From Chlorobaculum sp. (GTDB taxonomy: Bacteria > Bacteroidota > Chlorobiia > Chlorobiales > Chlorobiaceae): 48,650 bases of DNA. The notes under the pieces are model-generated. The model searched no databases, was not told the DNA's origin, and worked only from the letters and a program-made list of their open reading frames with translations. Position 1 is the first letter of the stretch; the number at the start of each line of letters is the position of its first letter. The stretch covers positions 1 to 48,650 of the forward strand of contig JAAXXD010000010.1 of assembly GCA_013334655.1 (NCBI GenBank), given 5' to 3'. The position numbers and the translations under genes are program-made. Positions 18,401-26,177 of the stretch are shown piece after piece.

Positions 18401-18767
18401 TCGATTGGCAAGAACGTTCATCCCGCCCTCGGACGATAACTCCGCTCAAACCTCACAACCTGCCCGCAACGCGATTCTTCAGGGCTAATAGAATGTGTTG
18501 AGCCGTCAATTGAATCTCTGTTGGTACATTCCCAGACACGATACTTCGGGAAAGTATCGGCACAGAATAAGCTCAAACCCCATAGCACTGCCGCAGGGGA
18601 ATTGATTGTCGGACGGGAGCAGCGCGTATTGTTGGATTGATGAGCAAGTTTGATGAACACCGTTCTATGTATATTTGCATAGAAAAAATCTTTTATTGTT
18701 GAAATATTGAATAAGTTAGTTGTCTGCTTATTCAATCTTCTACATCATTTAATCAACAGGGAGCATC
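18401..18767. other. Intergenic region, no gene recognised
   Basis: The stretch has mixed composition and becomes AT-rich towards the next gene, where its promoter should lie. A minus-strand frame over 18418-18735 has no family likeness. A small hairpin GATACTT (18540-18546) with AAGTATC (18552-18558) is present. AGGGAG seven bases before 18768 is the ribosome-binding site of the next gene. Confidence 0.45.
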
Positions 18768-19583
18768 ATGAGAAAAACGCTTGGATTATCAAAACTTTTA
18801 CTGATTCCGGTACTGCTGAGTCTGTTTATCAGCCTGTCATCCGTGGCGTTCGCCAACAACTTTTTTGCTGCTTACAACGTTGCACAGCAAGGAGTTACGG
18901 TCAGAACCCTGAATCTTCAGCAGGTCGGCGTCATACCGACAGGGCATCCAGTCGATGGTATTGCTGCTGGCCCGAACAATGATCTCTATATGGTTAACCG
19001 CAACCATATATACAACTACTCTCTGACAGGCGCGCTCATCAAGGATTTTCAGTTTCCTGATCCTGGCATTATCTACACTGATATTTCAGTGATGGGAAAC
19101 CGTGTCTACGTATCCTACAAAGGTTCTCAAAGAGGAGTATCGATCCGCGATCTCAATCTCAATCAGCTCTCGATCATTCAAACTCCCTTTGAAATCAATG
19201 GAGTAGCTGCCGGAACAAGCAACGATCTTTACCTTGCCTCCGGCAACAGGCTCTACCGGTATGGAACAAATGGTCAGGTGCTTGCGACCATGGTATTTCC
19301 TGATGCAGGAATCGTTTATACCGACGTAGCTGTGATATGCGGAAGGCTGCTGGCCACCTATTCCGGTTCACAAAAAGGATTCACGGTCAGGGATCTCGTG
19401 ACCTTGAACCAGTACTCGTTTGTCCCGACTCCTTTCGATATTGGAGGCATTGTTGGCGGTGCTGATAACGACGTCTATATCAGCGGCGCAAACAAGCTCT
19501 ACAACTACGCACTGACTGGTCAGTTGAAACAGTCATTTGCATGGCCACAGGCGAACCTTGTCTATGGCGATTTGACAAAGTAA
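18768..19583 (+). CDS. Secreted protein of three about 80-residue repeats (propeller-like)
   Basis: A signal peptide is clear: MRKTL, a hydrophobic stretch of about 20 residues and a likely cleavage after SVAFA. The mature part is built of three similar units of about 80 residues. Each carries a Q-K/R-GV/F-T/S-V/I-RDL core, then GI/VAAGxxNDLY, a Y-NY or YRYG turn, a TGQ or NGQ turn, and FPDxGIIYTD. The NDLY and VYxSYxGS elements look like beta-propeller blades with two blade-sized strands per unit, so a small or multimeric propeller is possible. No known family is recognised. The gene is alone, preceded by AGGGAG as ribosome-binding site. It is exported, perhaps to the periplasm or cell surface. 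Confidence 0.8.
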   Translation: MRKTLGLSKLLLIPVLLSLFISLSSVAFANNFFAAYNVAQQGVTVRTLNLQQVGVIPTGHPVDGIAAGPNNDLYMVNRNHIYNYSLTGALIKDFQFPDPGIIYTDISVMGNRVYVSYKGSQRGVSIRDLNLNQLSIIQTPFEINGVAAGTSNDLYLASGNRLYRYGTNGQVLATMVFPDAGIVYTDVAVICGRLLATYSGSQKGFTVRDLVTLNQYSFVPTPFDIGGIVGGADNDVYISGANKLYNYALTGQLKQSFAWPQANLVYGDLTK

Positions 19584-19696
19584 ATCCTGCCTCTTTGATA
19601 TGCCCGCTCATCGCACTGAGATGGCGGGCATATCGCAATGGTATAGCCGCCCGGAAGTTGAGGGTGACCAGCCAACCTTTCCTGACATTTTCCTTT

Positions 19697-20120
19697 TCAC
19701 TCCCCCAGAATCGCGCTGATCGAGTCGTTGACCTCCTGCTCCATCGCGCGGAACTGCTTGTTGTGTTCGAGCAGCTCTCTTGAGAGCTGTTCCTGTTCGT
19801 GCGCGGTTGTGGCTGTTCGGAGTTGCGCGATGATTTGCTGCTTCTCTTATTGCAGCGGTTCGAGCACGAGCGTCTTGACTGTGACGAGGAAGTGGGAAAG
19901 GCAGCGGCGAGCGTGCTGTTCGAGTTCGGCGGGGGGGCGAGCGCGTGATTTCATTGACCGGCAGGAGGAAGAGGAGGGCGATGACGGGGGTCTCCTCCAT
20001 GCCGATGGAGCTGATCTCCGAGGTGACGTCGATGTGAGCGTCGTGGTCGCTCAGCCCGCGGAATCGCCCGACCAGATGAACGACAATGGCTTGCGCGGCG
20101 GGATGGTCGGGGTGGAACAT
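19697..20120 (-). pseudogene. Decayed copy of the 3' end of dnaG
   Basis: On the minus strand the translation starts MFHPDHPAAQAIVVHLVGRF and runs to a GILGE-type end just like DnaG residues from about 490 onward (MFHLENPAAQAIVAHLVNRF). The DNA matches 12935-13366 at very roughly 85 percent by eye. The copy has small deletions after SSIGMEE and a longer run of G near 19930 that shifts the frame. An in-frame TAA replaces a lysine codon near 19850. It ends exactly at the dnaG stop region (CTCCCCCAGAATC against CTCCCCCAAAATC) and begins abruptly at 20120. No function is expected; it records an internal duplication. Confidence 0.9.
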
Positions 20121-20145
20121 CGAGCCACACCCGGCAACTCATACG

Positions 20146-21255
20146 TCAAAACGCAAATCGTCCGCGATCGTCGAATTGTACTCGGAGGTTCGGCAAATCC
20201 TCGGCAGTCAACCGCTGTATCGCTTGCTGCGCCTTTGCAGAGCTGTCGATAACCGGGCCTCCCTCCCCCTGTTGCTCGACCGAAAAAATCCGCCCATTGA
20301 TGAAATCGCCATTTTTGTCAACCCGGATCCGAAAAACAGGCGCGAAACCGTTCGGCCCTTTCAGGTTAAACTTTCCGTAGGTGCAGAAGTTACCCATCGA
20401 ATAGGCGATAAATTTCCCCTTGTACAGATCGATGGCCCTCGCCACATGCGGGCCGTGACCGAGCACGACATCCGCGCCGGAGTCGATGGACAGCCGGGCG
20501 AACCGGTAAACGTCGCCCCGATTTTCTCCGTAAAACATCTCGCCTTGCCTCGGGACATGAGTGCGGCTCGCTCCCTCCGCGCCACCGTGGAACGACACAA
20601 TCACAATGTCGCACTGCTTTTTCAGGCCGGATACGACCATTCTGACGAGATCGTCATCGTTGATATCGAGGCTACCCGTCCCTGGAGCGAACGCGGTAAA
20701 CCCGATTTTGACTCCTTTTCTCACGACAATTGCCGTGGGACAAAACTCCTGTCCGGCATAGTGTATCCCTTTTTCTGCAAGCACCCGGCAGGTACTCCGC
20801 TTGCCGCGAATGCCAAAATCGTTCATGTGATTGTTGGCTATGGAAAGCAGATCAAACCCGGCATCCTTGAGATAACCGGCGACGTATTCAGGTTGCCTGA
20901 AGGCAAAACACTTCGACGGATCGGCGCATTTTTTTACTACAGGCCCCTCATCGAGAATCGGCCCTTCGAGATTGCCGAAGGTCAGGTCGGCATCAGCAAG
21001 AATAGAGACAACCGGTTCAAGCAGCGACCGGCCGAACGGAGGCAGACTATCGGCTGAGGGGTAGCTCGATCCCATCATGATATCGCCGACGGCCACAATC
21101 GTCAGTGCACCGCTTTCTGAGGAGTCCGCCGGAACGCCCTTCCGCTGCCCCTCCCCTCGCGTTGCCGGGAGCCCCTCGCTGGCAAAGCAGAAAAAGAGCA
21201 GCGCCGCGCAAAGCGATGCGCGGACAGGACGGCTGAAAAAAAGTGTTCGGTTCAT
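20146..21255 (-). CDS. CapA-family (poly-gamma-glutamate capsule type) exported phosphatase-like protein
   Basis: The 369-residue protein belongs to the CapA/PgsA metallophosphatase-like family. I place the start at 21255 (MNRTLFFSRPVRASLCAALL), which gives a normal signal peptide; the frame is open 26 codons further. Family motifs are in order: VAVGDIMMG, DLTFGNLEGP, LLSIANNHMNDFG, IVSFHGGAE, VVLGHGPHVARAI and FIAYSMGNF. These supply the Asp, Asn and His residues of a two-metal site. CapA proteins are tied to polyglutamate or other envelope polymer synthesis, but many act outside capsule operons, and no pgsB/C is here. It lies between the dnaG remnant and an MBOAT remnant, so it may be all that remains of a longer envelope locus. 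Confidence 0.85.
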   Translation of the reverse strand: MNRTLFFSRPVRASLCAALLFFCFASEGLPATRGEGQRKGVPADSSESGALTIVAVGDIMMGSSYPSADSLPPFGRSLLEPVVSILADADLTFGNLEGPILDEGPVVKKCADPSKCFAFRQPEYVAGYLKDAGFDLLSIANNHMNDFGIRGKRSTCRVLAEKGIHYAGQEFCPTAIVVRKGVKIGFTAFAPGTGSLDINDDDLVRMVVSGLKKQCDIVIVSFHGGAEGASRTHVPRQGEMFYGENRGDVYRFARLSIDSGADVVLGHGPHVARAIDLYKGKFIAYSMGNFCTYGKFNLKGPNGFAPVFRIRVDKNGDFINGRIFSVEQQGEGGPVIDSSAKAQQAIQRLTAEDLPNLRVQFDDRGRFAF

Positions 21256-21268
21256 GGCTGAAAATCGT

Positions 21269-21613
21269 TCAGAATTGATGGCTTTCGCTCTCGTTTGCGA
21301 GCTTGAAGTAAAACAGAAGGTCAAGATTGACAATAATACTCATGACCAGCAGAGAGACCCTTGCCCAATGGCGCGACTGCCGGGAGATAAGATTTGAGAG
21401 GAGATAATCGGTAATCGCCGAGATGATGACCAGCACAACATACGATCCGCTGGCTTTGTAAAAAAATAGAGAGAAAAACCTGAGAGAATGATCGTACGAA
21501 TGGTGTAGTGGTTGCGAAACAGGTAATACAAAACAATGAACACCGTAAAAAAAATAGACGAAAAACCCGTTAAACAAAAGCGGGTTCCTGGGATCGTTCA
21601 ACGACTGCCCCAT
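21269..21613 (-). pseudogene. N-terminal remnant of an MBOAT O-acyltransferase (AlgI-like), frameshifted
   Basis: Starting at the ATG at 21613 the translation reads MGQSLNDPRNPLLFNGFFVY, then must shift frame to give TVFIVLYYLFRNHYTIRTII and LSGFSLYFF. It then shifts back to YKASGSYVVLVIISAITDYL followed by a segment ending IIVNLDLLFYFKLAN. This is the start of a membrane-bound O-acyltransferase such as AlgI. Both frame changes fall in T-runs on this strand (8 T near 21550, 7 T near 21465). The remaining 350 or so residues are missing, and capA begins directly after. Intact relatives acetylate polysaccharides. Sequencing error in the homopolymers is possible, but the truncation is real. Confidence 0.8.
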
Positions 21614-21631
21614 AATGGCAGCCATGTGTGT

Positions 21632-21901
21632 CTGTTCGAGTCTGTAAGAACAACTGTGTAAACGGCCATCTGCAAATTGGAATCCTCCCCTTGAATTTTA
21701 TCGATAATACATTCAGCAACGCGCCCCAATTCTGGATTGGCATCGTCCACTTTTTGGCGATGTTTTGCATGGCCAGATACATCAGTTTCAGGATCGATTC
21801 GTCGTTCGGGAATGATCCCTTGGTTTTGAGCACTTTGCACAGCGAGCGGTTCAGCGACTCAATGGCGTTGGTCGTGTACATGGCCTTCCGGGCTTCACCC
21901 A
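21632..21901 (-). mobile_element. IS256-family transposase remnant, C-terminal part
   Basis: The translation RKAMYTTNAIESLNRSLCKV followed by LKTKGSFPNDESILKLMYLA and KKWTMPIQNWGALLN is the highly conserved C-terminal region of IS256 (mutator-type) transposases. Only about 70 residues remain, without the upstream catalytic domain. Near 21640-21660 the minus strand has GTTTACACAGTTGTTC, which resembles an IS256-type terminal repeat, so the right end of the element probably lies there. It adjoins the MBOAT remnant on one side and the intron fragment on the other. The exact left limit is an estimate. Confidence 0.85.
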
Positions 21902-22340
21902 TCCAGTTTTGTCGGTGAACTTCACTCTCGTGAACATCTGAGACATCCGGTTCTGAGAACAGGCGTTTCCTCTCCAACTCCTTCAGCCCTTCGCTCCATT
22001 CCTGCGAGCTACTATGGCCTCTGCTGACTTCTCGCTCCGGCTTGCGCCGTCGCCCTTTAAGGCATAAGGCGAGATATCCCCAGATAAGAACGCAATCCTT
22101 CCCCGCGCAACCGCCGGATTTACGCCGCCTGAACCTTGACCACGAAAGCTTTGCAGATACATGCCTGCTCGCCCTGTTCGGCTTCGCCTTCAATCCGGTT
22201 CTTGTCCATCGGCTCGCGGCTTCGTTCCGCGCTTCCTCTCCACACTCGGTCGCCCTCATGCAGTTGCGCTTCAGTTCGTTCGCTGTGGTCAACTCACGGA
22301 AGGACTTCCACCTCCAGGATTGCGCCAATGCTGGGCGCAC
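21902..22340 (-). mobile_element. 5' fragment of a group II intron (no complete reverse transcriptase)
   Basis: On the minus strand the sequence begins GTGCGCCCAGCATTGGCGCA, matching the GUGYG start of group II introns. It goes on with TGGAGGTGGAAGTCC, GATGGACAAGAACCGGATT, GGCGAAGCCGAACAGGGCGA, AAATCCGGCGGTTGCGCGG and GAAGTCAGCAGAGGCCATAG, blocks I recognise from the RNA domain part of bacterial introns. It then breaks off near 21900, where transposase sequence starts. No maturase/reverse-transcriptase gene and no domain V remain, so it cannot splice. The 5' junction lies 8 bases after a terminator-like hairpin belonging to the PEP-CTERM gene. The 3' limit is approximate. Confidence 0.8.
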
Positions 22341-22347
22341 AAACATC

Positions 22348-22369
22348 GATCCCGGCAGCAGCCGGGATC
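22348..22369 (-). terminator. Terminator hairpin of the PEP-CTERM gene
   Basis: GATCCCGGC (22348-22356) and GCCGGGATC (22361-22369) form a perfect 9-bp stem with a 4-base loop, 28 bases after the stop codon of the PEP-CTERM gene. The original T-run seems to be cut short (GATGTTT) by the group II intron. Confidence 0.75.
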
Positions 22370-22396
22370 TTGTTGTATTTCAGCGTTGGCTTTCCG

Positions 22397-23044
22397 TTAC
22401 TCTACCGTTTCGAGCGGCTTGCGCGTGCGGCGCAGGTTGCCGAGCATCAGCAATGATCCGACGCCGACGAGCGCCAGCGTGTTGGGCTCGGGAACGACAG
22501 TGCCGTTAAATGTATAGTCGTTGACGCTGTAAGTGCCGGTTGTGGCTCCGGCTGAGTACCCATACAGTCGAAATTCGATGGGGTTTGTGAGATGCTGGAA
22601 CTGCGATGCGGTCAGATCGATTGTCGCGCCCGTTGCGGTTGGCGTTCCGATGTCTGACGCAAACCCGTCAAGGCTTGACCTGAACGCGAATACTGATGGG
22701 CCTGAGGCCGATCTGGTGCCGGTGTAAACGAAACTTGCGAAGTCGATCTCGTAACCAGGGATTGCATCCAGCGTGAAGGTGAAATAATCGTTGGCGTCAA
22801 GCGCTGCCGCCGTTGTCCAGCTTCTTGCGCTGTAACGATCTGCGGCACTACTTGCCGAGATGCCCGCGCCTCGACCGATTCCCGATGCCATGATGTTGGG
22901 ATCACCACTTATGCCGGTTACATAAGGGTTGTCAGCACTTGGATTTGTGCCGACAATCGCGTTCGTGCTGATAACAGCCGCATTTGCGCCTGTCCACGTC
23001 AAGGTAGTGAACAAGCTTCCGAGAAGAAAAGCTGTCGCTTTCAT
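22397..23044 (-). CDS. PEP-CTERM exported protein, first copy
   Basis: The 215-residue protein starts with a signal peptide (MKATAFLLGSLFTTLTWTGA, cleavage probably after ANA). It ends with a textbook PEP-CTERM sorting tail: VPEPNTLALVGVGSLLML, then basic NLRRTRK. Such tails are recognised by exosortase in species with EPS/biofilm loci (family knowledge). The mature part is rich in S, T, A and G and looks like a beta-sandwich, with ANDYFTFTLDAIPGYEIDF and EFRLYGY blocks. A paralogue at 46364-47041 shares the same layout, including GTNP, GIGRGAGI, PGYxIDFxxF and the FRLYGY-NDY region. GGAG upstream of the ATG is the likely ribosome-binding site. No exosortase gene is in the window. Confidence 0.9.
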   Translation of the reverse strand: MKATAFLLGSLFTTLTWTGANAAVISTNAIVGTNPSADNPYVTGISGDPNIMASGIGRGAGISASSAADRYSARSWTTAAALDANDYFTFTLDAIPGYEIDFASFVYTGTRSASGPSVFAFRSSLDGFASDIGTPTATGATIDLTASQFQHLTNPIEFRLYGYSAGATTGTYSVNDYTFNGTVVPEPNTLALVGVGSLLMLGNLRRTRKPLETVE

Positions 23045-23263
23045 GATGTTTTCTCCGTTTGGTTTTTAGGGGTAAAGGGGTAACCGCACGTGAATAAGTA
23101 TGTAAGGAAAGAACAAAAATTCTCTGATAGTAATGTAGTAATATGCAGTGTTAAGGCCAAAATTTTATTGTATAACTCGATATGGCGTTCAGAGAGCACA
23201 GTGCGATATGAAAGTCATGGCAGCGCGGACGAATCGACGCTTTTCGCAAGGAACCTTTTTCTT

Positions 23264-23294
23264 CTGTAACGACTATCAAGATTATTGGTTACAG
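23264..23294. promoter_or_regulatory. Inverted repeat upstream of the radical SAM gene
   Basis: CTGTAAC (23264-23270) and GTTACAG (23288-23294) are perfect inverted repeats 17 bases apart, about 40 bases before the chosen start codon. Size and place fit a dimeric regulator site. No regulator gene is adjacent. Confidence 0.4.
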
Positions 23295-23332
23295 TCATGA
23301 TAACCACATCATTCAACCGGGAGGACAAGAGT

Positions 23333-24412
23333 ATGGCGACTTGTATCAATGGTCATCTGAACCGTTATGGCGGGCTGGCCGCCGGGCGGGAGGAGGAGCA
23401 GAAACGATACTTCGAACAAAAGCGCCTCTATGCGCTGCAAATCGAGACCACTGATGCCTGTCAGCAGGGGTGCATTTATTGCTACGCCGGATCGACTCCA
23501 CGAGAACACCACGGCCTCACCTCGGATGAGATTCGCTGCCTTCTCGACGATGCAGCGGCGCTTGAGATTCGCGCCATCGACTGGCTTGGCGGCGATCCGC
23601 TCGTTCGCGCCGACTGGTACGAGCTGATGCAGTACGCCCGCTCGCTCGGCCTCGTCAACAATGTCTGGACGAGCGGGCTGCCGCTGAAGAACAAGGAGGT
23701 CGCGGCCCGCGTGCATGAAGTGAGCGAAGGGGGTTTCGTCTCGGTGCATGTCGATTCGATCACGCCGGAGGTCTACGCCAGGCTTCACCTGGGCGGCAAC
23801 GCGCACTTCATCGAGGCCATCGTCGAGGGGGTTGACAATCTGCTCGCGCTCGGCAAACCCGCCGAAAACATGATCAATTGTATCACCTACACCTCGGAGC
23901 AGGGGCCGGAGGACGCCATCAAGACGATGCGCTGGTGGTTTGAAGAGAAGGGTTTGCGCACCTGCCTGACCATGTTCAATCCCGCCGGAATGGGCGTACA
24001 ATGGCGGGCGTTCGAGCCGGGCCTCGACGAGGTGCAACGGGTGTATTCCGAGCGCGACCGGATCAATTACGGCGGCGACAACATCTCCATCGCGGCGATG
24101 GACACCGACAAATTTTACTGCGGCACGATGGCCACGGTGACTTTCACCGGTGACGTAACGCCCTGCTCGGTGATCCGTGACGGCGTGGCCAACATCCGCG
24201 AAACGCCGTTCCGCGAAATCATCGCCAGACATCTGAACACGCTCGTCCACGCAGAACTGCATGATGTGCAGAACCTGCCCGCCCCTTGCGACGCCTGCGT
24301 CAACAATCCGCACTGCTGGGGCTGCCGCGCCAGCGCGTATCATTACAGCGGCGACGCGGACGGCCTCGATCCCAAATGCTGGCTCGTCCGATCGAACCAG
24401 CAGCAACAGTAA
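23333..24412 (+). CDS. Radical SAM enzyme with SPASM-type C-terminal cluster domain
   Basis: The start at 23333 follows GGGAGG at a good distance; the frame opens 16 codons earlier. The 359-residue protein has the radical SAM motif CQQGCIYC (CX3CX2C) near residue 45 and WLGGDPLVR as the SAM-binding GGDP variant of GGE. The C-terminal part has the spacing of SPASM domains: CGTMATVTFTGDVTPC (CX9GX4C), then CDACVNNPHCWGC and a final Cys in DPKCW. Such enzymes bind two auxiliary [4Fe-4S] clusters and often modify peptides or proteins, but some act on small molecules. No precursor peptide is evident. A methyltransferase gene follows 27 bases later with its own GGAG, so the two probably act in one pathway. 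The substrate is unknown. Confidence 0.88.
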   Translation: MATCINGHLNRYGGLAAGREEEQKRYFEQKRLYALQIETTDACQQGCIYCYAGSTPREHHGLTSDEIRCLLDDAAALEIRAIDWLGGDPLVRADWYELMQYARSLGLVNNVWTSGLPLKNKEVAARVHEVSEGGFVSVHVDSITPEVYARLHLGGNAHFIEAIVEGVDNLLALGKPAENMINCITYTSEQGPEDAIKTMRWWFEEKGLRTCLTMFNPAGMGVQWRAFEPGLDEVQRVYSERDRINYGGDNISIAAMDTDKFYCGTMATVTFTGDVTPCSVIRDGVANIRETPFREIIARHLNTLVHAELHDVQNLPAPCDACVNNPHCWGCRASAYHYSGDADGLDPKCWLVRSNQQQQ

Positions 24413-24439
24413 CGCCAACAATCAAAAGGAGATGCGCAT

Positions 24440-25234
24440 ATGACGAAAAGAAGGCTCGATGTCACCATCGGCAACGTCAACGAGGTGTACGACGGCGCTG
24501 GCGGAATTCTCTGGGAGATGCTCATGGGCGAGCAGATTCACGTTGGCGCGGAATCGGAAACTGACCTCCTTGCCCGCAAGGCTGGAGTCGGCGCGGAGGC
24601 GCATCTGCTCGATGTGTGCAGCGCCCTCGGCGGCCCGGCGCGCTATCTCGCCCGTAACTACGATTGCCGCGTCACTGGCCTCGACGCCACGCAGCAGATG
24701 CACGCGGAGGCGATCCGCCGCACGGCAGAAGCCGGGCTGTCCGCCAAGCTCGACTTCGTGCTCGGCAACGCGCTCGACATGCCGTTTCCGGCCAGCACCT
24801 TCGATGTGGTGTGGGGACAGGATGCGTGGTGCTACATCACCGACAAGCAGCGGCTCATCGAGGAGTGCGCCCGTGTCCTGAAGCCGGGTGGCATGCTCGC
24901 CTTCACCGACTGGCTGGAGAAAGGCCCGATGACGGACGAGGAGTGGACGGCGCTGAACGCCTTCATGGTCTTTCCCTACATGGAGACGCTCGAAGGGTAC
25001 GCAACGCTCGCCGAAGAGGCGGGGTTGGCGGTCGTCGAGAAAGAAGACCTCTCGCCGGATTTTGCCGAACATATCCAGATGTATCTCGACCAGGTGCAGC
25101 ACCAGTTCCGTCAAGCCATCGTCGAGAACTACGGGCAGGAGATGTACGATGCCGTCGAGCGAGGCATCACCCTCTGGCGTGACGCCTCGGCAGCAGGCAA
25201 AGTGGGACGAGGGAGAGTAATCGCCCGTAAATAG
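24440..25234 (+). CDS. Class I SAM-dependent methyltransferase
   Basis: The 264-residue protein has a Rossmann-type SAM-binding fold. Motif I is LLDVCSALGGPARYLARNY, an acidic motif II follows in VTGLDATQQM, motif III is GNALDMPFPASTFDVVWGQD, and the post-motif is RVLKPGGMLAFTDW. The N-terminal VNEVYDGAGGILWEMLMGEQ and the general layout resemble glycine/sarcosine-type or UbiE-like methyltransferases. The substrate cannot be read from the sequence. It has AGGAG before the ATG and follows the radical SAM/SPASM gene closely. I infer that the radical enzyme makes or modifies the compound this enzyme methylates, or the reverse order. The pair stands alone between PEP-CTERM and panC. Confidence 0.85.
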   Translation: MTKRRLDVTIGNVNEVYDGAGGILWEMLMGEQIHVGAESETDLLARKAGVGAEAHLLDVCSALGGPARYLARNYDCRVTGLDATQQMHAEAIRRTAEAGLSAKLDFVLGNALDMPFPASTFDVVWGQDAWCYITDKQRLIEECARVLKPGGMLAFTDWLEKGPMTDEEWTALNAFMVFPYMETLEGYATLAEEAGLAVVEKEDLSPDFAEHIQMYLDQVQHQFRQAIVENYGQEMYDAVERGITLWRDASAAGKVGRGRVIARK

Positions 25235-25322
25235 AAAAGATTGGTTGCAGAAATCGTCCAGAAACAGCGCCTTACCAGCCCGCGTTTTGCGAACCCGGCG
25301 CTTCCCCTTTTGTTGGAATACG

Positions 25323-26177
25323 TTATGGGCATTCGAAGCGAGCGTTGTCGATCAGACGGGTTTTGCCGATGCGGACGGCCATGACGAGGCGGCAGGCTTT
25401 GCCGCTTAGGGCTTCGGTTGCCGGTTCGAAGGTTGCGTCATCGACGAAGCTGAGATAATCCGGCTCGGCGTCCGGCTCCGAGCGCACCAGCGCTTCGGCT
25501 TCGGCGGCAATCGCCTCCAGGTCGGCGCGGCCTTTGTCGATCTCCGCTTTGGCGTGCTCGATGGCTCGATAGAGCACCGCCGCCTGCTGGCGCTCGTCCG
25601 AGCTGAGGTAGATGTTGCGCGAGCTGGTGGCCAAGCCGTCGCTCTCGCGGGTGACGGGCGCGCCGAGAATCGTGACGGCGATGTTCAGGTCGGCCACGAC
25701 GCGCCGGATGATCGTGATTTGTTGGGCGTCCTTCTCGCCGAAGACCGCCATGTGCGGGCGCGTGATGCCGAGCAGCTTGACCACCACCGTGGCCACGCCG
25801 CTGAAGTGGCCGGGGCGTGACGCTCCCTCGAAGCGCGTGGCGATGGGGCCGGGATCGATGGTTGTCGAATAGCCCTCCGGGTACATCGCCTCCACCGGCG
25901 GCGCGAAAAGGTAATCGACGCCCGCCGACCGGGCGAGCGCGGCGTCCTGTTCGAAGGGGCGCGGGTAGCGGTGGAAATCTTCGTTCGGCCCGAACTGCGT
26001 CGGGTTGACGAAGATGGTCATGATGACCGTTCCGGCGTGCGCCTTGGCGAGTTTCACCAGATTGAGGTGCCCTTCGTGCAATGCGCCCATCGTCATGACG
26101 ACGCCGATGTACTGGTGCTGGAGACGCAGTTTTTCGGCAATCTTCTGCATCTCGGCGGGGTCATTGATGATCTGCAT
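25323..26177 (-). CDS. panC: Pantothenate synthetase
   Basis: PanC joins pantoate and beta-alanine with ATP in coenzyme A synthesis. The start at 26177 ([11 protein letters not shown]) gives 284 residues, the usual size; AGGA lies five bases upstream. The open frame beyond it overlaps rsmI in another frame. Family motifs: [14 protein letters not shown] (HXGH-like ATP motif), [36 protein letters not shown] (KMSKS-like region) and SSRNIYLS. It overlaps rsmI by 17 bases, so the two are probably co-transcribed. Confidence 0.96.
   Translation of the reverse strand: MQIINDPAEMQKIAEKLRLQHQYIGVVMTMGALHEGHLNLVKLAKAHAGTVIMTIFVNPTQFGPNEDFHRYPRPFEQDAALARSAGVDYLFAPPVEAMYPEGYSTTIDPGPIATRFEGASRPGHFSGVATVVVKLLGITRPHMAVFGEKDAQQITIIRRVVADLNIAVTILGAPVTRESDGLATSSRNIYLSSDERQQAAVLYRAIEHAKAEIDKGRADLEAIAAEAEALVRSEPDAEPDYLSFVDDATFEPATEALSGKACRLVMAVRIGKTRLIDNARFECP

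Noticed and set aside
18418-18735. 105-codon minus-strand frame before the secreted repeat protein
   Set aside because: No start signal, no family likeness and a random-looking sequence; probably not a gene.
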